A stretch of 64,000 nt of DNA from Gnetum montanum. Taxonomy: Eukaryota > Streptophyta > Gnetopsida > Gnetales > Gnetaceae. The DNA is taken from positions 462,220-526,219 of the forward strand of contig MNCI01000001.1 of the NCBI GenBank assembly GCA_015680685.1, read 5' to 3'. A model generated the notes under the pieces. That model worked only from the letters and a program-made list of their open reading frames with translations. It made no database searches and had not been told where the DNA came from. The stretch's first letter is position 1. Every line of letters starts with the position of its first letter. Both the position numbers and the translations under genes were made by a program. Below, piece by piece: positions 46,461-58,209 of the stretch.

Positions 46461-47549
46461 CTATGCTTCATCTATATCTTGATTTCCATACACGATCAAT
46501 TTGAGTAATTCTCGTCTAAACCTCATATCTTCTTCTAGTTGAGTTTGAGTTTCCGTACCTTCATCATAGATGACCGCAGAATACTCATCATACATGTTCA
46601 TGTAGCTTGCATCCATAGCTTCCAACATTCACAGATCTTCTTCTGTGAATGAGTTCTCACCATCTTCATTGTTTGGTTCTACTTCCCATTTCAGTGGATA
46701 TACATACAAATCACTGTACTTGTCATATGACTGAACACAAATAGGACTTGAAGGACTAGATCTATTTGGAACTAATTCGTCTTCATCATATGTTGATGAT
46801 AGCTCTACAATTTCAAACTCCATAGCTAGTGCCTTTTTTGGATTTCTGGAACTTGGTTCAGCTACATCTATGCTTGGAATCTCTACAATGGTCTTTATTT
46901 TCCTTAATCGTGTTGGACTGATGAGTGCCATTTTTCCCAATTCTGGAGCAGAAGACTATGCTTCTCCCATCAACCAATAATATCAAGAAAACAAATCTTG
47001 GTGATGAACTTCATTTGGATCATTTCTTACCTTCCAATACACACTTTCTATAGTGTATCTATGATAATTTTTAAAAGTAGCTAAATTTATAGCCAAAGAC
47101 AAGATTCCTATTGAAACTCTTGAGAGATCAATTCTAGAAAGATATGAAAAATTGCTGATACTTGGGGACCTTATGATTGGCATTTCTAGTTCTGGATGAA
47201 TTTCCACTTCATTTTCAGCCCATTCTTCATTTGGCCATGGAACTATATTCTCATAAGTGTATGTAGGCCATCCTTCACTATAGAACTCGACTTCACAAAT
47301 CTGTTGATTAGCAAATAGGCAACCATTCTCCATAGGATCCTAACTTTCTACTACATCCATATCAATTTCTTCTATAGTTACTAGATAAAGCAAAGGATAA
47401 GACAACATTTTACCTTTGAGATTTACCTCAATGTCACCAACATCTAACTCTTGCACATTACTCGGGATATTCTCTTGAATGTTTTCAGTAGCACTTGCCT
47501 GAATTACAACATTTTCCTAGACATTCTCTTAGACATATTGATTGGACAT
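46461..47549 (-). pseudogene. Polyprotein N-terminal region
   Basis: The ATG at 47549-47547 is the first after the primer-binding site, only a few bases downstream of it, and is in the same frame as the open pieces 47333-46983 and 46940-46629 and the movement-protein domain. The encoded region is acidic (e.g. EFYSEGWPTYTYENIVPWPN, and EIVELSSTYDEDELV) with no recognised domain. Five or more stops interrupt it. Confidence 0.65.
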
Positions 47550-47556
47550 TCTCTTG

Positions 47557-47569
47557 GGCTCTGATACCA
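47557..47569 (-). other. tRNA-Met primer-binding site (minus copy)
   Basis: The minus strand reads TGGTATCAGAGCC, an exact match to the plant initiator tRNA-Met primer site used by Caulimoviridae and many LTR elements. Located just before the first ATG, at the end of the leader. Confidence 0.9.
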
Positions 47570-47790
47570 TGTTGGGATTGAGGATCCTCCAAATCCTCCA
47601 ACATGAATCACAGTGCTTTCCATATCATGGAATTCTCTCAGTATTTCAAAACCCATGGTGCACAATGAAAAAGATAATGAATATGTGAAAACAACACAAC
47701 AAAGCTTCAGTCGGTTGCCTCACATAGCGCTTGTTACTCACTTCACTTAGCATACTTAATTTTCATAGCACATTCAACGGAGGAGTAAAA
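47570..47790 (-). other. 3' part of the pararetrovirus leader and head-to-head junction
   Basis: Aligns with 50202-50423 of the plus copy, including gaggatcctcaa and the cttcacttagcatac-like stretch. Homology ends at AAAA (47787-47790), which is also the start of RT homology of the plus copy, so the junction shares four bases. The promoter and first part of the leader are missing here. Confidence 0.8.
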
Positions 47791-48540
47791 CAATGTCTGT
47801 GAACATCCCCTCCAATTTTTGGATAAAGACAATCTAGAAGCCTATGTTCCCATAGTACATGACATTCTAGTCTAGAGTAAGACAATAGTGTTGAATCCTG
47901 TAGATGTAGAAGAACTTTAGATTTAGGTTGAAGACTTTTTGAAGCAAGGATTGATTAGAGAATCTCAATCCAACTATGATTGCACAATTTTTATAGTAAG
48001 AAATTGTGTAGAGATAAAAAGGGAAAAAGCTAGAATGGTAATTAACTAGATCCCTCTCAACATAGTGACAGTTGAAGTAAAATGGCCATTGCCAAATTGA
48101 GAAGCCCTTGTTTATAAGGTTGCCAAGAAAATAATTTTTAGTAAATTCAATTATAAGAGTGGATATCACCAAATCAAGATAGTAGAAAAGGATATTCACA
48201 AGATAGCTTTCAGCACTCAAGGTTTATATGAATGGATGGTTATGCCTTTCAAATTGAAGAATGCACCAGCATAGTTTTAGAGATGGATGGATGCAATTTT
48301 TGGATAGGTTTATGATTTTTTCACAAATTACATCGACGATTTTGTGGTATATTCTAATTCAGTTGAAGAATATTTTTGGTCACTTATGTCAAAAGCATGG
48401 AATAGGTTTGTCAGTGAATCCAAAGAAATTTCAAGTGGGTAGAATGAAGATAGAATTTTTGGGAGTCACTTTAAAGGAAGGAAAGATTCACATGCAACTA
48501 CATGCCCTGTAGAAAATCACTATCTTCCCAAACCAATTGG
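47790..48540 (+). pseudogene. Pararetrovirus reverse transcriptase, C-terminal two thirds (plus copy)
   Basis: [20 protein letters not shown] (about 48187-48246) corresponds to the RT finger/palm stretch (..D..KTAF.T..G.YE..VMPFGL). The catalytic box YIDD is at 48329-48340, followed by NPKKFQVGRMKIEFLGVTLK (48420-48479). Stops lie before and between these motifs. Confidence 0.85.
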
Positions 48541-48599
48541 TAGAAAAAAAAATGTCTATGGTTCCTAGGATGTCTGAATTACGTGTCTCACCACATACC

Positions 48600-49140
48600 A
48601 AAAATTTTAGAAAAAACAATGGAGATTCAAAAATGTAAGAATCAAGAACCATTCAGTTGGAATTTCAAGGCTATGAGACAAGTGCAGCAATTAAAGTAAG
48701 AATGTCAGAATCTCCCTCCATTATCTCCAGTTTTTCATGGACCCTGCATCCTCAATACCAATGCTAGCTATGATGCATAGGTATTAGTGCTTTTGAAAGG
48801 AAGAAGGTGACGAGAAGAAGAAGAGATTTGTGCTTATGCATCTGGAGCATTCCACAAGAATGAGTTGAATTATTGGCTAGCAGAAAAGGAAATTTTAGTA
48901 GCCATCAAAGGGATAGAAACATTCCATGTTTATCTCATTGAAGGAACCTTCATTCTAAGGATGGATTCAAGCAATTTGGCTACTCTACTGAAAAGGAGAA
49001 TTTCACCATCACCAAAGCTTCAACGATTTGCATGGTGGCAATTTCTGTTAGCCCAATATTAGTTTTCAATTGAACAGATTCAAAGAGTGGCAAACCACCT
49101 TCCAGATGCTCTAACGAGAAAATTGAAGATGTCATAAAAT
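48600..49140 (+). pseudogene. Pararetrovirus RNase H (plus copy)
   Basis: The first catalytic Asp is Asn (aat at 48760-48762), unlike the minus copy. The open frame 48865-49062 carries LAEKEILVAIKGIETFHVYL and ILRMDSSNL, the Glu-helix and third-Asp regions of caulimovirid RNase H. VANHLPDALTRKL near 49095-49130 is the N.LPD.LTRE end motif. Confidence 0.85.
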
Positions 49141-49755
49141 AAGATGCTTCAGCTAGAAAGGTTAGATGAAAGCTCTCTAGGATATTCTCAAAATCCAAAT
49201 CAAAGATGATTGGAAAATGTGGCTTGTGCAAACTTTGGAAGATTGAGTAAAATGGTGTCAACAAGTGAATCACTTGTTTCCACAAGATTTCACCATGAGT
49301 ATCTCAAAGCAGTATACCACCCTAGACTTCTTCATAAACATGGCAGGAAGGATCAATTGCATTGTCAACAATCTCCAATGGAGTCGTTTGGAGCCATGTC
49401 TGCTACAACATCTCAACATCATGGAATTTTTAGATAATATTCGGTTAATTCGTCAACCTTTGTTCTTCAACCAATTAGATAGTAATTTCTTTCAAGAGTT
49501 GTTGTAGAGCCGTGAATGGGAAAACAATTTGTGTACCTTCTTCCAGCGCATCAACCTATACCAAAATCTTATGTGGTACAAGAATGAAAATGTAGTGCCT
49601 AAGAAGCCTCTAACAGATAAAGCATCCTCGTCAACATTGGTATCAGAAATATTGGAGAAGTTATCCAAATTAATAAAGGATTGCAATGATTGTGCAAAAG
49701 CGTGTGGGAAAATTTGTGTGGTACACAAAGCCATCCTTAAGGCCATCAGATAAGC
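49141..49755 (+). pseudogene. Polyprotein C-terminal extension (plus copy)
   Basis: About 200 codons in one frame after RNase H with few stops, including open pieces 49265-49507 and 49529-49753. It contains REWENNLCTFFQRINLYQNL and a Cys pattern near the end (DCNDCAKACGKICVVHKAIL). The stop at 49753 corresponds to that of the minus copy. No known domain recognised. Confidence 0.65.
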
Positions 49756-49871
49756 ACAACACATGAAAAGGATAAAAGATGAAAAAACATTAGACGGATA
49801 AGTGTCATAGCTAGTTGTCACTAGTTGTAAGTAGCTTGGCTTGCATGCCAAGTCTCATGAGTTAGGAGTCC

Positions 49872-49879
49872 TATAAATA
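49872..49879 (+). promoter_or_regulatory. Pararetrovirus TATA box (plus copy)
   Basis: tataaata in tcctataaataagg, about 115 bp after the polyprotein stop. It would start a pregenomic-type RNA near 49905, giving a leader of roughly 520 nt up to the primer-binding site, similar in layout to caulimovirid leaders. Confidence 0.75.
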
Positions 49880-50160
49880 AGGTTTTGCCCTCCTTGCTAG
49901 AGGCAAGAGACAGTGAGAGGCAATCAGTGTGTAGTTCAGTGTCTATAGAACGAGTGATAGTGCTTGGTTAATTGTTGGACTCACCAGTGTTGTCATTGTA
50001 ATTGTTGTTGTAGTTTGGGTGCTTGTCGAAGCATTTGGGAGTCTGTGAGTCCTCAAATCTACTTACTTTCATAGCGATTTTCCAAAGGGTCTTGGTTTGT
50101 CTAGGTGTCTTAAAGCTTGTGTTGTATCAACTTAAAGCTATGTTATGTGCAAATTAATAC

Positions 50161-50166
50161 AATAAA
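50161..50166 (+). terminator. Pararetrovirus poly(A) signal
   Basis: AATAAA lies about 285 bp downstream of the TATA box, inside the leader. In Caulimoviridae the signal sits in this position so that the RNA is terminally redundant. Confidence 0.6.
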
Positions 50167-50350
50167 GCTTGGTTAGAAGGAATTTCCTTTACTTCAATTT
50201 TACTCCTCCATTGAATGCACTATGAAAGTTGAGTGCACTAAGTGAAGTGAGTAATGAGTGCTATGCAAGGTAGCTAGCCGAAGCTTTGTTGTGTTGTTTT
50301 CACATATTCATTATCTTTTTCATTGTGAGCCATAGGTTTTGAAATGCCAA

Positions 50351-50544
50351 GAGAATTCCATGAAAATTTGTGGAAAGCGCTATGATTCATGTTGGAGGAT
50401 TTGGGGGATCCTCAACCCCAACATGGTATCGAAGCCCAGGAGAATGTATAGTCAATATGTCCTAGATAATTCTGTGACAATTTGTGGAAAGCATTGTGAT
50501 TCGTGTTGGAGGATTTGGAGGATCCTCAAACCCAACATGGTATC
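50351..50544 (+). repeat. Tandem duplication of the primer-binding-site region
   Basis: The stretch from about 50351 to the primer site at 50424-50436 (tggtatcgaagcc) is repeated after 114 bp, ending in tggtatc at 50538-50544. Both contain gtgttggaggatttggagga-like sequence and gatcctcaa. The second copy ends exactly within the primer site, where viral homology stops and AT-rich flank begins. Confidence 0.8.
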
Positions 50545-53500
50545 TTTTAAATTAATTAAATTGATGTGGAAGATTTAATAGATAAATATTCTCATTTTAT
50601 TTTTAGTCTCTCTCTTTTTTAATATTTCTAATTCTCACTCATTCATTTACAAGATATTCTCATTATTCACATTTAATTCCAACTAATTCACAAATATTTA
50701 TAATGTTTCTCTAATTCTTAATCATTCTTAAAGATTCATAAATACTTTTAGATCTTTTACAGGTTGAAAGATAAAATTCAAGGTCATCCTTTACTTCCAA
50801 GCATCAAAAAGTAGAAGTTAAATAGGGAAAAAACACTTGAATTATTCATGCTGAATTAAATAATTTCTAGCTCTCACCTAGTTTTGAAGGTTAATATATG
50901 GATCAAAGATGAATGTAAGAACTCCAAATTGAACTAGAAATTCCTCCTAAAGATCATATTACAACTCATCATCACTAAATTGTGACCTTTCTAAACTAGA
51001 AGAACACTCATGATTAATATTATTGCCCATTGTCACTAATGTTACTTTCAAAAACTCTAATTTAAAAAAAAAATAGCTTTTTCATTACTCATAGTGGAGC
51101 TGTAATCAAATTGAAATAAAAATGATGATTGAAATTTTGTGTTAATTGATAACTAGTTTCTAGGATTGATGTTGTAACATCCTATGAAATGTACCTAAGT
51201 TAATCTTAGGTATGAATCATCTACTGATGCAATAATAGAAACTTACACGCATGTAATCAGATTGGTGAACACAATAAACCATAACAATGAAACATATCAA
51301 AACTAGGTTAAGAATGAAAGATTAAAAAAAATTAGCACATTCTCATAAACATGGCATTCTCCTATATTCATATATAAGCCATCAAGTCCATTACACAGTA
51401 ATTCTAAATCATCTAGGCATCAACTACTCGAAACAAGCTTCCAATAAAAGTACTTACCAAACATATGAACATATATATAATACAAAGTATCCATAATATT
51501 TTAATGGCTATCAAGTCCATTACCAAAAGCAAAATGATGCATTTTATTAGTAAGTTGATACAAAAGTACACCTATGAGCATAGGTATGAAACCTTCATGT
51601 CCTTTCTTAATCTTATAACTCTCAAGTGCTCCTAGCACCATCAACTCTATGAGATACAGTTATAATAAACCTCAATGGAAAGCCTTTATTCCATACCGAC
51701 AAAGTCATAATTAATAAAATAATAGAATTTACCATCTATGCAGTATAGGAGCACATGAATTACCTTAGAAAACTTAAGATATTAGAAACCACTTGAATTC
51801 CATATTTAGAACATCTATATATTTTAACTCTATTTACAACATTGCATAAGATTTTTATAGAAAATTCATATTCATGGCTAAAATTCAAATCTATTAAATA
51901 TCTAAAACATAAAATGAAATACATAGAGACATAGGCATTCATCCAATATTAATTCTTCTATTAGTTCCTCCTTGACCCCCTCCAAAGTATCTAATAAAAT
52001 CTGCATGAAACTCATGCAAAAATGGTTAGAACATCTTTATAATAGGGAAATCTACCTTGAAGATCCTTGGAATAGGACTACAAAATCTTTCCTACATAAG
52101 CCTCCAATACCATAACTCAACCATGTTACAATTGAAAGAAATTAACCCATAATGATTTTGATAAAAATCATAATTCCTAAATAATAAATTTGATTTCCTA
52201 ACCTTAGAGAATGTATAATGATTCTTGCACCATAAATAATTATACATGTTCAAAGGGTCATAATTTAGATATTCAATGATAATCCTATCAAAAGAAATAT
52301 TGTATTATGTTTGAATGTCATCTTGTTATCTATTTTAGCCATTTGTCAAACTAAAGAAAGAGGATTTGATAATTGAAGAATATAGAACATGTCAAGTACC
52401 ATGATTTTGTATTTATTTTGAAGTTTAATCATAGCATTACTAATGTGCTCAATCTTCATATATGTTCTACCAAAAACTTTGATGCTTTCAAGATTGTTGA
52501 TTGGTTTGTAAACAAGGAAACTTACCTTCTAAGAAATCATGTGGTTTGAACATTTAGAATAAATGGTTCATTATCTTGTTGTGATTTTTTTAACATGTGG
52601 AATATTTTATAATTTAAATAATTACTTTTAACTTACTTATTTTTATCTTGGTAACTTGTTTATCTTCATTGTTTTCTTTTGTATCATTAATAAGTGTGAG
52701 GGATGGCTAACCAACTCTAAACTAGAATTTAGCTTTATAGTGTCCTTTCCTCTTGAAATTGTTACATGGAATGAATGATGAAGGTTATTCATGATTTTTT
52801 ATTTGATATTAATTGGTTTTTCCATCTCTAAGATTTCCTATTTCACTAAAATTTTCTTTTTTGGGTGAAGAAATCATTCTTGAATTATTGGGCATCTTGA
52901 TTTTGAGATAAAATTGGCCTAATCTTCCTTTAAAAATTTATCTTCATCTTCATCTTCCTTTCCTACTATTTTTCCTTTTAACTCTTTGACCATCTAAAGT
53001 AATTAACACAATCTCATTTAGATTCAACATTTTAAGATTCTCTAATACTCTTAACTAAGTAGTTGATTTTTCACTTATGTAAACATCAAGTTTTTTCTTT
53101 TAATTTTTCACATAATAGTAACCATTTTTTAGTACTTATGATTATTGTATAAGATTTAAATCACCATTTTTACCTTGTTCTTAATAGTGTATCAAAATTT
53201 TTACATATCTAAATTTCTTAGGATTATGATAAGCTCATAAAAACATATTTAAGGGATCACGTCATTGAATTCTAAATTTACCAATTCTACATCTAAATCT
53301 CATTTTTTAAGCTATCTATGAGTCAAATTTTCTTTATAGTATTTTTGTAAAACATCTCAATAGTACATGGAAATATTATTAATAATTGTAATGGATTCAT
53401 TCATACTTGTGAGTGTTCTCATCTTGCCTTTTGTCTTTCTTCAACTACCTTCTTTTTTCTCAACATGTATTTAATATGTCTTAAGGATTAAAAAAATAGG

Positions 53501-54424
53501 ATTACTTGAGGTCAACAGATGTAAGGTGAGATGATCCATCTTAGTGCTATTTTAAGGGTTAATTTGAGGTCATGAATCATAAAGTGAGGTGATCCCTCTT
53601 GGTGCAACGTAGGGTGAAAAGTTCAAATCTTCTTCTTTATTTTTCTATGTATCACCAAAGGTTTTTGTAATGGAGTATGCCCAAGTAAACTATTATCATT
53701 ATGCACTTTAAAGAAACCATATGAGATGACAAGTACAAATTAGTAAATGTTTACATAAAATCAAAATAGGAGTAAAACATAGTTAGTTAAAGGATGCTTG
53801 AGAATTTTTATCACCCTAAACCCAAGAAGCTAGATCCATGTAATAAATAAACATGCATATAAATGTAATGAGGAATTTAACCAAGAATCATAGGGTTATA
53901 TGCCCTCCCTCCATAATCAATATGAATTTAAGAAAAATAAATAATAAATAAGACTAAATATATATTCAGAACTTTAGAAGTAAAATAAACTTATCATATC
54001 TACATTTATCAAGTTTGTCTTAGAATTGATAGCATTTAGTGACTTTGGAAACAAATTACAAGATACTAAAGAAAAACCCAAAGAAATTCTTCCTAAACTC
54101 TAGAATAAGATGTTTAAGACAAAATAAATTTGAAATTAAACTAGGACAAGAATTGATTAGATCTTCAAATTCTTTATGAATCCAAGAAATAGATGATTAA
54201 TCCTTGTAAGATTTTGTTGCTAAGAATATAAAGTTCATTATTAATTAGCCCTATTACTAAACATGTTAAGAAAAATAATATGTAATTGTGAATTCATATA
54301 AACTTGTAAGAAAACAAGTAAAAATTAAATTTAGAGAATGAAAATTTTCTTAAAATTATGAGAAAGCTTATAAAAATTCTAGAAATATGGATGAATTTGA
54401 GTACTAGAAGTAACACAACACATT
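50545..54424. other. AT-rich DNA, no classified feature
   Basis: Flank of the viral locus. The minus strand of 53010-52680 has protein-like pieces (KELKGKIVGKEDEDEDKF, SRGKDTIKLNSSLELV) that may be a decayed retroelement gag, too short to call. Around 53510-53610 a segment with gaggtgatcc.tcttggtgc-type words is repeated twice. An unresolved base at 54425 marks the start of the duplicated block. Confidence 0.45.
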
Positions 54425-54473
54425 NCATTCATATTAAAGCTTCAACTAAAAAACATGTGCATGAAACATAAAT

Positions 54474-55008
54474 ATGAAGCATAAAATATGATATCTCTTG
54501 GGTGCATATTCATGACCTCTTGGAGGCTTCTCCTCTTTATTTATGCTTATGATAATTAGAGAAAAATGATTTTATGTGAGAACACAATAAGAGAATGAAA
54601 GAATGATAACCAAATATGAGAGGATTGTGAGAAACTTGAGGAGGTATTGTATGAAACTAGTAACTAGAGCCTACATTGGATGGGAGAGCTATCAAATGAG
54701 AGAAACTTTGCTGTAATAATGTAATATGAACTAGATTGTTCTTTTTCATAGCCTGAAACTATGACAAACACTTAAAGAAATAAAACATGGAGCAATAGAG
54801 AAGAAAGAAAAGCTTTACTTTATTTAACTTGGCATTCCTCTATGCTTAATTGTGTTAGAAGTGATGCCCATGGTTTCAAATTTTAACTTGAGAATGGGGA
54901 GAACTATGCCAAGTTTTGAATGGTCTATATGAATCTTCAATTAATCCCTTCTTTTTACGTTAGGATATTTCTTACTACCATGCCTTTTCTATGTTCTTGT
55001 CTATTCTA
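54474..55008. other. Segment present in copy 2 only
   Basis: About 535 bp between cataaat and aacatttatttggc that copy 1 lacks. Copy 1 has a single N (11227) exactly here, so the absence could be a scaffolding collapse. No coding content. Confidence 0.7.
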
Positions 55009-56589
55009 GCAACATTTATTTGGCTTTCTAGCCTTCTCTTGGTACATAACTTAAAAACATAAAAGGACAAACATCTAAATGATAATGAAGGGATGGAATG
55101 ATAACAAAAAAAAAGGTTTGATGTTTTCCAAAATCATTATATTTGGTAGTATTTACATTCATGTTTGAAGACTTGGTTTAATGTATTAGGTATTATAAGT
55201 ATCTTTTTTGTTTGAAGAAAAGAATCAAGAAAATGTTAGGTTAAGAGAAAATATTCAAAAAAGCAAAGAATAAGATAAAATCCTTCATGTTGAACCTATG
55301 AAAAAATGAGGCAAGTTCCTCCACAAATAAGGATAAGTAGAAGTATACCCCTCCCATTCTAACTTGCCAAGCTTCTTGAGACATTGAATAAAATATGCTT
55401 TTCCTACTTTTATTTCTCTTACATTGAGTATGTGAGTTGGGTGTTTGGCTTGAATCTCTCTTAGCTTTAATCATTCTTTTTCCTTCTCTCATTATTTCAT
55501 GATGATTTTTATATCTTGATGTATGAATCCCTCTTTCATGAATTCTTCTCTCAAGTTCTTTCAAGCCACAATTACATGAACTCTCTTAATTTCTTGCATT
55601 CTTCTAAGTTTCTTACATAGTTCTTTCATTTTTTAAGTTCTCTTAAATTCTAAACCCAATTACATGTTTTAGCATATTTTACTTCGTGAATTGAAGTAGT
55701 ACGAAGTTGGTTTATGTTTAGATTTAAGGGATTTACTTCCATGCTTCTAATTCAAGCCATTTTCCTTTGATTTACATGTTCATGTTCATGTTAAAGAAAG
55801 GTTTCAACACCCATCATCTTAATTTCATGTTGTAAGATTATATTTATTGATGCTTGAGTTTTATCCAAGTGCTAAATATTGAGAAGATGTTTTCTAATGT
55901 TTTAATCTTAGATTCATGATGTTTTTTATGTCAATAGAAAAGGTTAAAAGTATTTTACATGAATTCCATGTTTTGTATGCATGTTATATAAATTTAAGAG
56001 AATTGTTAAAGATTTGATGTTTTCTTTTTACTAGTTACATCCATTGACATGTCTAGATGCCTAGCATGATGTTTTGATTTATACTTGCAAGCCTAGAGTT
56101 TTTTTCAAACATTAACTTTCATCTACATTATTCATAGTAACTATTTCTCTATTTTTTGTAGTAACACGTCACTACAACTCAGGTTGAGTATTTTCTAAAA
56201 TTTGTATAGATCAAAACTTATGATTAACTCAATCATGATTATCCAATGATTGAGAAGTGTAAAGTACAAGGGATTTAAAATGGCCATTACAACTTGACCA
56301 TGATGCATTATCAACTTTTGATTTACTAAACTTATTTTTCACTATTATTATAGGACCACAAACCATGATCTATTTTCCATGAGAAAACCATAACTCTTGG
56401 TGAAATAACATGATTTGATCATGGCTTATAATATCAAGAAAAATCCATCACATTTACCTTTACTATTCATGTTTGATTTAGAAGTATATAGTAGAGATCT
56501 TATACCACTATGCAAGCCTAATAAGTGGCATCAAGGTAGAGGAGTTTTAAAAGTGAAACAAATATGGTCACAAAAGATATTCTAAGATA

Positions 56590-57570
56590 TAGTATGATCT
56601 TCAATGACTTCTAATATTTTTTCTATTGGTCTCATCTTGTAGAGTTTCTCTTACAAGGTAATTAAGTATGGTCATATGTTAACAATGGTGTAATTCCTTA
56701 ACATATGAATGCCCTAACCAAAAAATAGAAAGAAATTATCTTAATATATGGAGTAATATGCTCTTACTAAAATGATCATTTATGATAGGTATAGTGAGGT
56801 CATTAGTGCTAACATTGTAATCAAGAATACATCAAAAAAATATTGGAAAACTCTTCAAGAAGAGTAAACTGGTAATAAAGCTAATAGAAAGATAAAGGAG
56901 TTCAAAGAGAGGATAGAATGTGAGAACATAAGAGTCTTAAAGGATGAGACACTAGGCCACTTTCTTGAGAGGCTTACATTATGTATTAGGAACATAGAGA
57001 AGCATAATTGTAATTACTACATGAAGAAAAAGATACAAAAAGTAATGACCATGTTGTATGATGACTACAAACTCTTAAATATCATTGAGAACATAGTTTA
57101 AACTAAATATGTTTATATATGTATATAGATGAATTAAATTAAGCTTGAAGGCTTTCCAAGAATTGAAAGATTCATCATCAAAGAAGAGGATACCTATGTG
57201 ACCTAGAATTCTCAATCATCAAGAGAAAGAATTAAGGGTAGATAAGGAATATGAACATGTAAGTTCTAATGAGGAGCATTTCCATAGCATCATCAAAGAA
57301 AAATAAATTTTAGAGGTAGAGGAAGAGAAGGTCTAAGAGGAAGAGGCACAAGAGGAGGTGTAAGATCAAACTTCCAAGAAAAAAGACATATCTTTGGATC
57401 ATATTCATTCATCCCATGGTGGAAGTTTTATAATAAGAAAGGTTATTTAAAGAACAAATGTTGGGAAAATATGGGGATCCAAAACCTCACAATTCAAGAA
57501 GATGATAATGAAGATCAACAAGAAGATGAAGAATCTTTAGTTAATACATAGGTAAGCAAGTAAGTGATTC
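56590..57570 (+). pseudogene. Ty1/copia gag (uninterrupted copy)
   Basis: Same gag as 12790-13322 plus 20542-20980, here without the inserted element. It has the UBN2-like region with KKYWKTLQEE and NRKIKEFKERIE, an Arg/Gly-rich linker and the decayed knuckle (KKGYLKNKCW). Stops persist, so the frame was dead or dying before duplication, since several stops are shared by both copies. Confidence 0.8.
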
Positions 57571-57604
57571 CTCTAACATATACTTTACTACTTAACATGT
57601 CTAA

Positions 57605-57700
57605 GGAAATTGATTACTCTACTTGGGTTATTGAAAGTGGTTTTAGTATTCACATGATCCATGATATATATTATTTCATTAAGTATAAGGAAGATATTAG
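57605..57700 (+). pseudogene. Ty1/copia protease remnant, copy 2
   Basis: STWVIESGFSIHMIHD, identical to copy 1, including the Asp to Glu change in the DSG motif. The substitution predates the duplication. Confidence 0.75.
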
Positions 57701-58209
57701 TCTTAGACTAATTAAAGTTAATGATGAGTAATATGTGGAAATTAAAAGTATTGGTAGGTGTCAAATAGCTTTTTGATAATGGTAGTCCTAGCAAAGTCCA
57801 TAATGTATTCTATTTTTCTTAATTGACTAATTTCTTACTTTTAGTTGGTCAAATGTCAAGAAAAGATATCAAAATTGTCTTGAAGAATGATGAATGAAGC
57901 ATCTTAAATGTTTATGATCAAGTATCTAGAATTCCAATATTGAAACATAAATTCCATTGTTTTAGATTACTAAAATCCTCCCATGCAACTTCAAGTCAAG
58001 AGTCATCCAAGAATGGCATGGTAAATTATGACATTGAAGGTTGATCATGTGTCTTTCTTGTAACTCATAAATCTCATTAAGAATCAAACAATCATTGAAT
58101 TGAATTTTCAAGAATCATCTTAAGAATTTTCTAGTACCTGTCAAAAGAGCAAGCTTAAGGTCTTTCCATATCTAGGTGCAAGGATGTCAAAGTCATTTAT
58201 GGCACTTCA

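Larger units (their letters stand above)
38620..47790 (-). mobile_element. Endogenous pararetrovirus (Caulimoviridae-like), near genome-length copy
   Basis: In minus orientation from 47790 the order is leader end, tRNA-Met primer-binding site, movement-protein domain, capsid region, aspartic protease, reverse transcriptase, RNase H, C-terminal extension, then TATA promoter. A 30K-type movement protein plus the absence of integrase and LTRs points to Caulimoviridae and not to an LTR retrotransposon. Excluding the foreign insertion at 42218-43727, the copy holds about 7.65 kb. The plus-strand partial copy supplies the missing 125 bp or so, giving a genome of about 7.8 kb. From the first ATG (47549) to the final stop (about 38924) there are roughly 2,370 codons without the insertion, consistent with a single petuvirus-style polyprotein. 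It is broken by many stops and several frame changes and its 5' end lacks a promoter, so it cannot work as a virus. Confidence 0.85.
47787..50440 (+). mobile_element. Endogenous pararetrovirus, partial inverted copy
   Basis: Starts inside RT (equivalent to about 40910 of the minus copy) and continues through RNase H, extension, stop, TATA promoter, poly(A) signal and leader to the primer-binding site. It is reverse-complementary to 38620-40910 with frequent small differences, so the two copies either diverged long ago or came from different viral variants. Many stops and at least one lost catalytic residue. Confidence 0.85.

Noticed and set aside
52640-53200. Minus-strand pieces resembling a copia gag or linker
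   Set aside because: Only short in-frame stretches without a diagnostic motif; kept as a remark in the flank description.
53510-53620. Two similar segments with ggtgatcc and gttcaaatc as a tRNA-like repeat
   Set aside because: No stem pairing consistent with a tRNA; probably a small tandem duplication.
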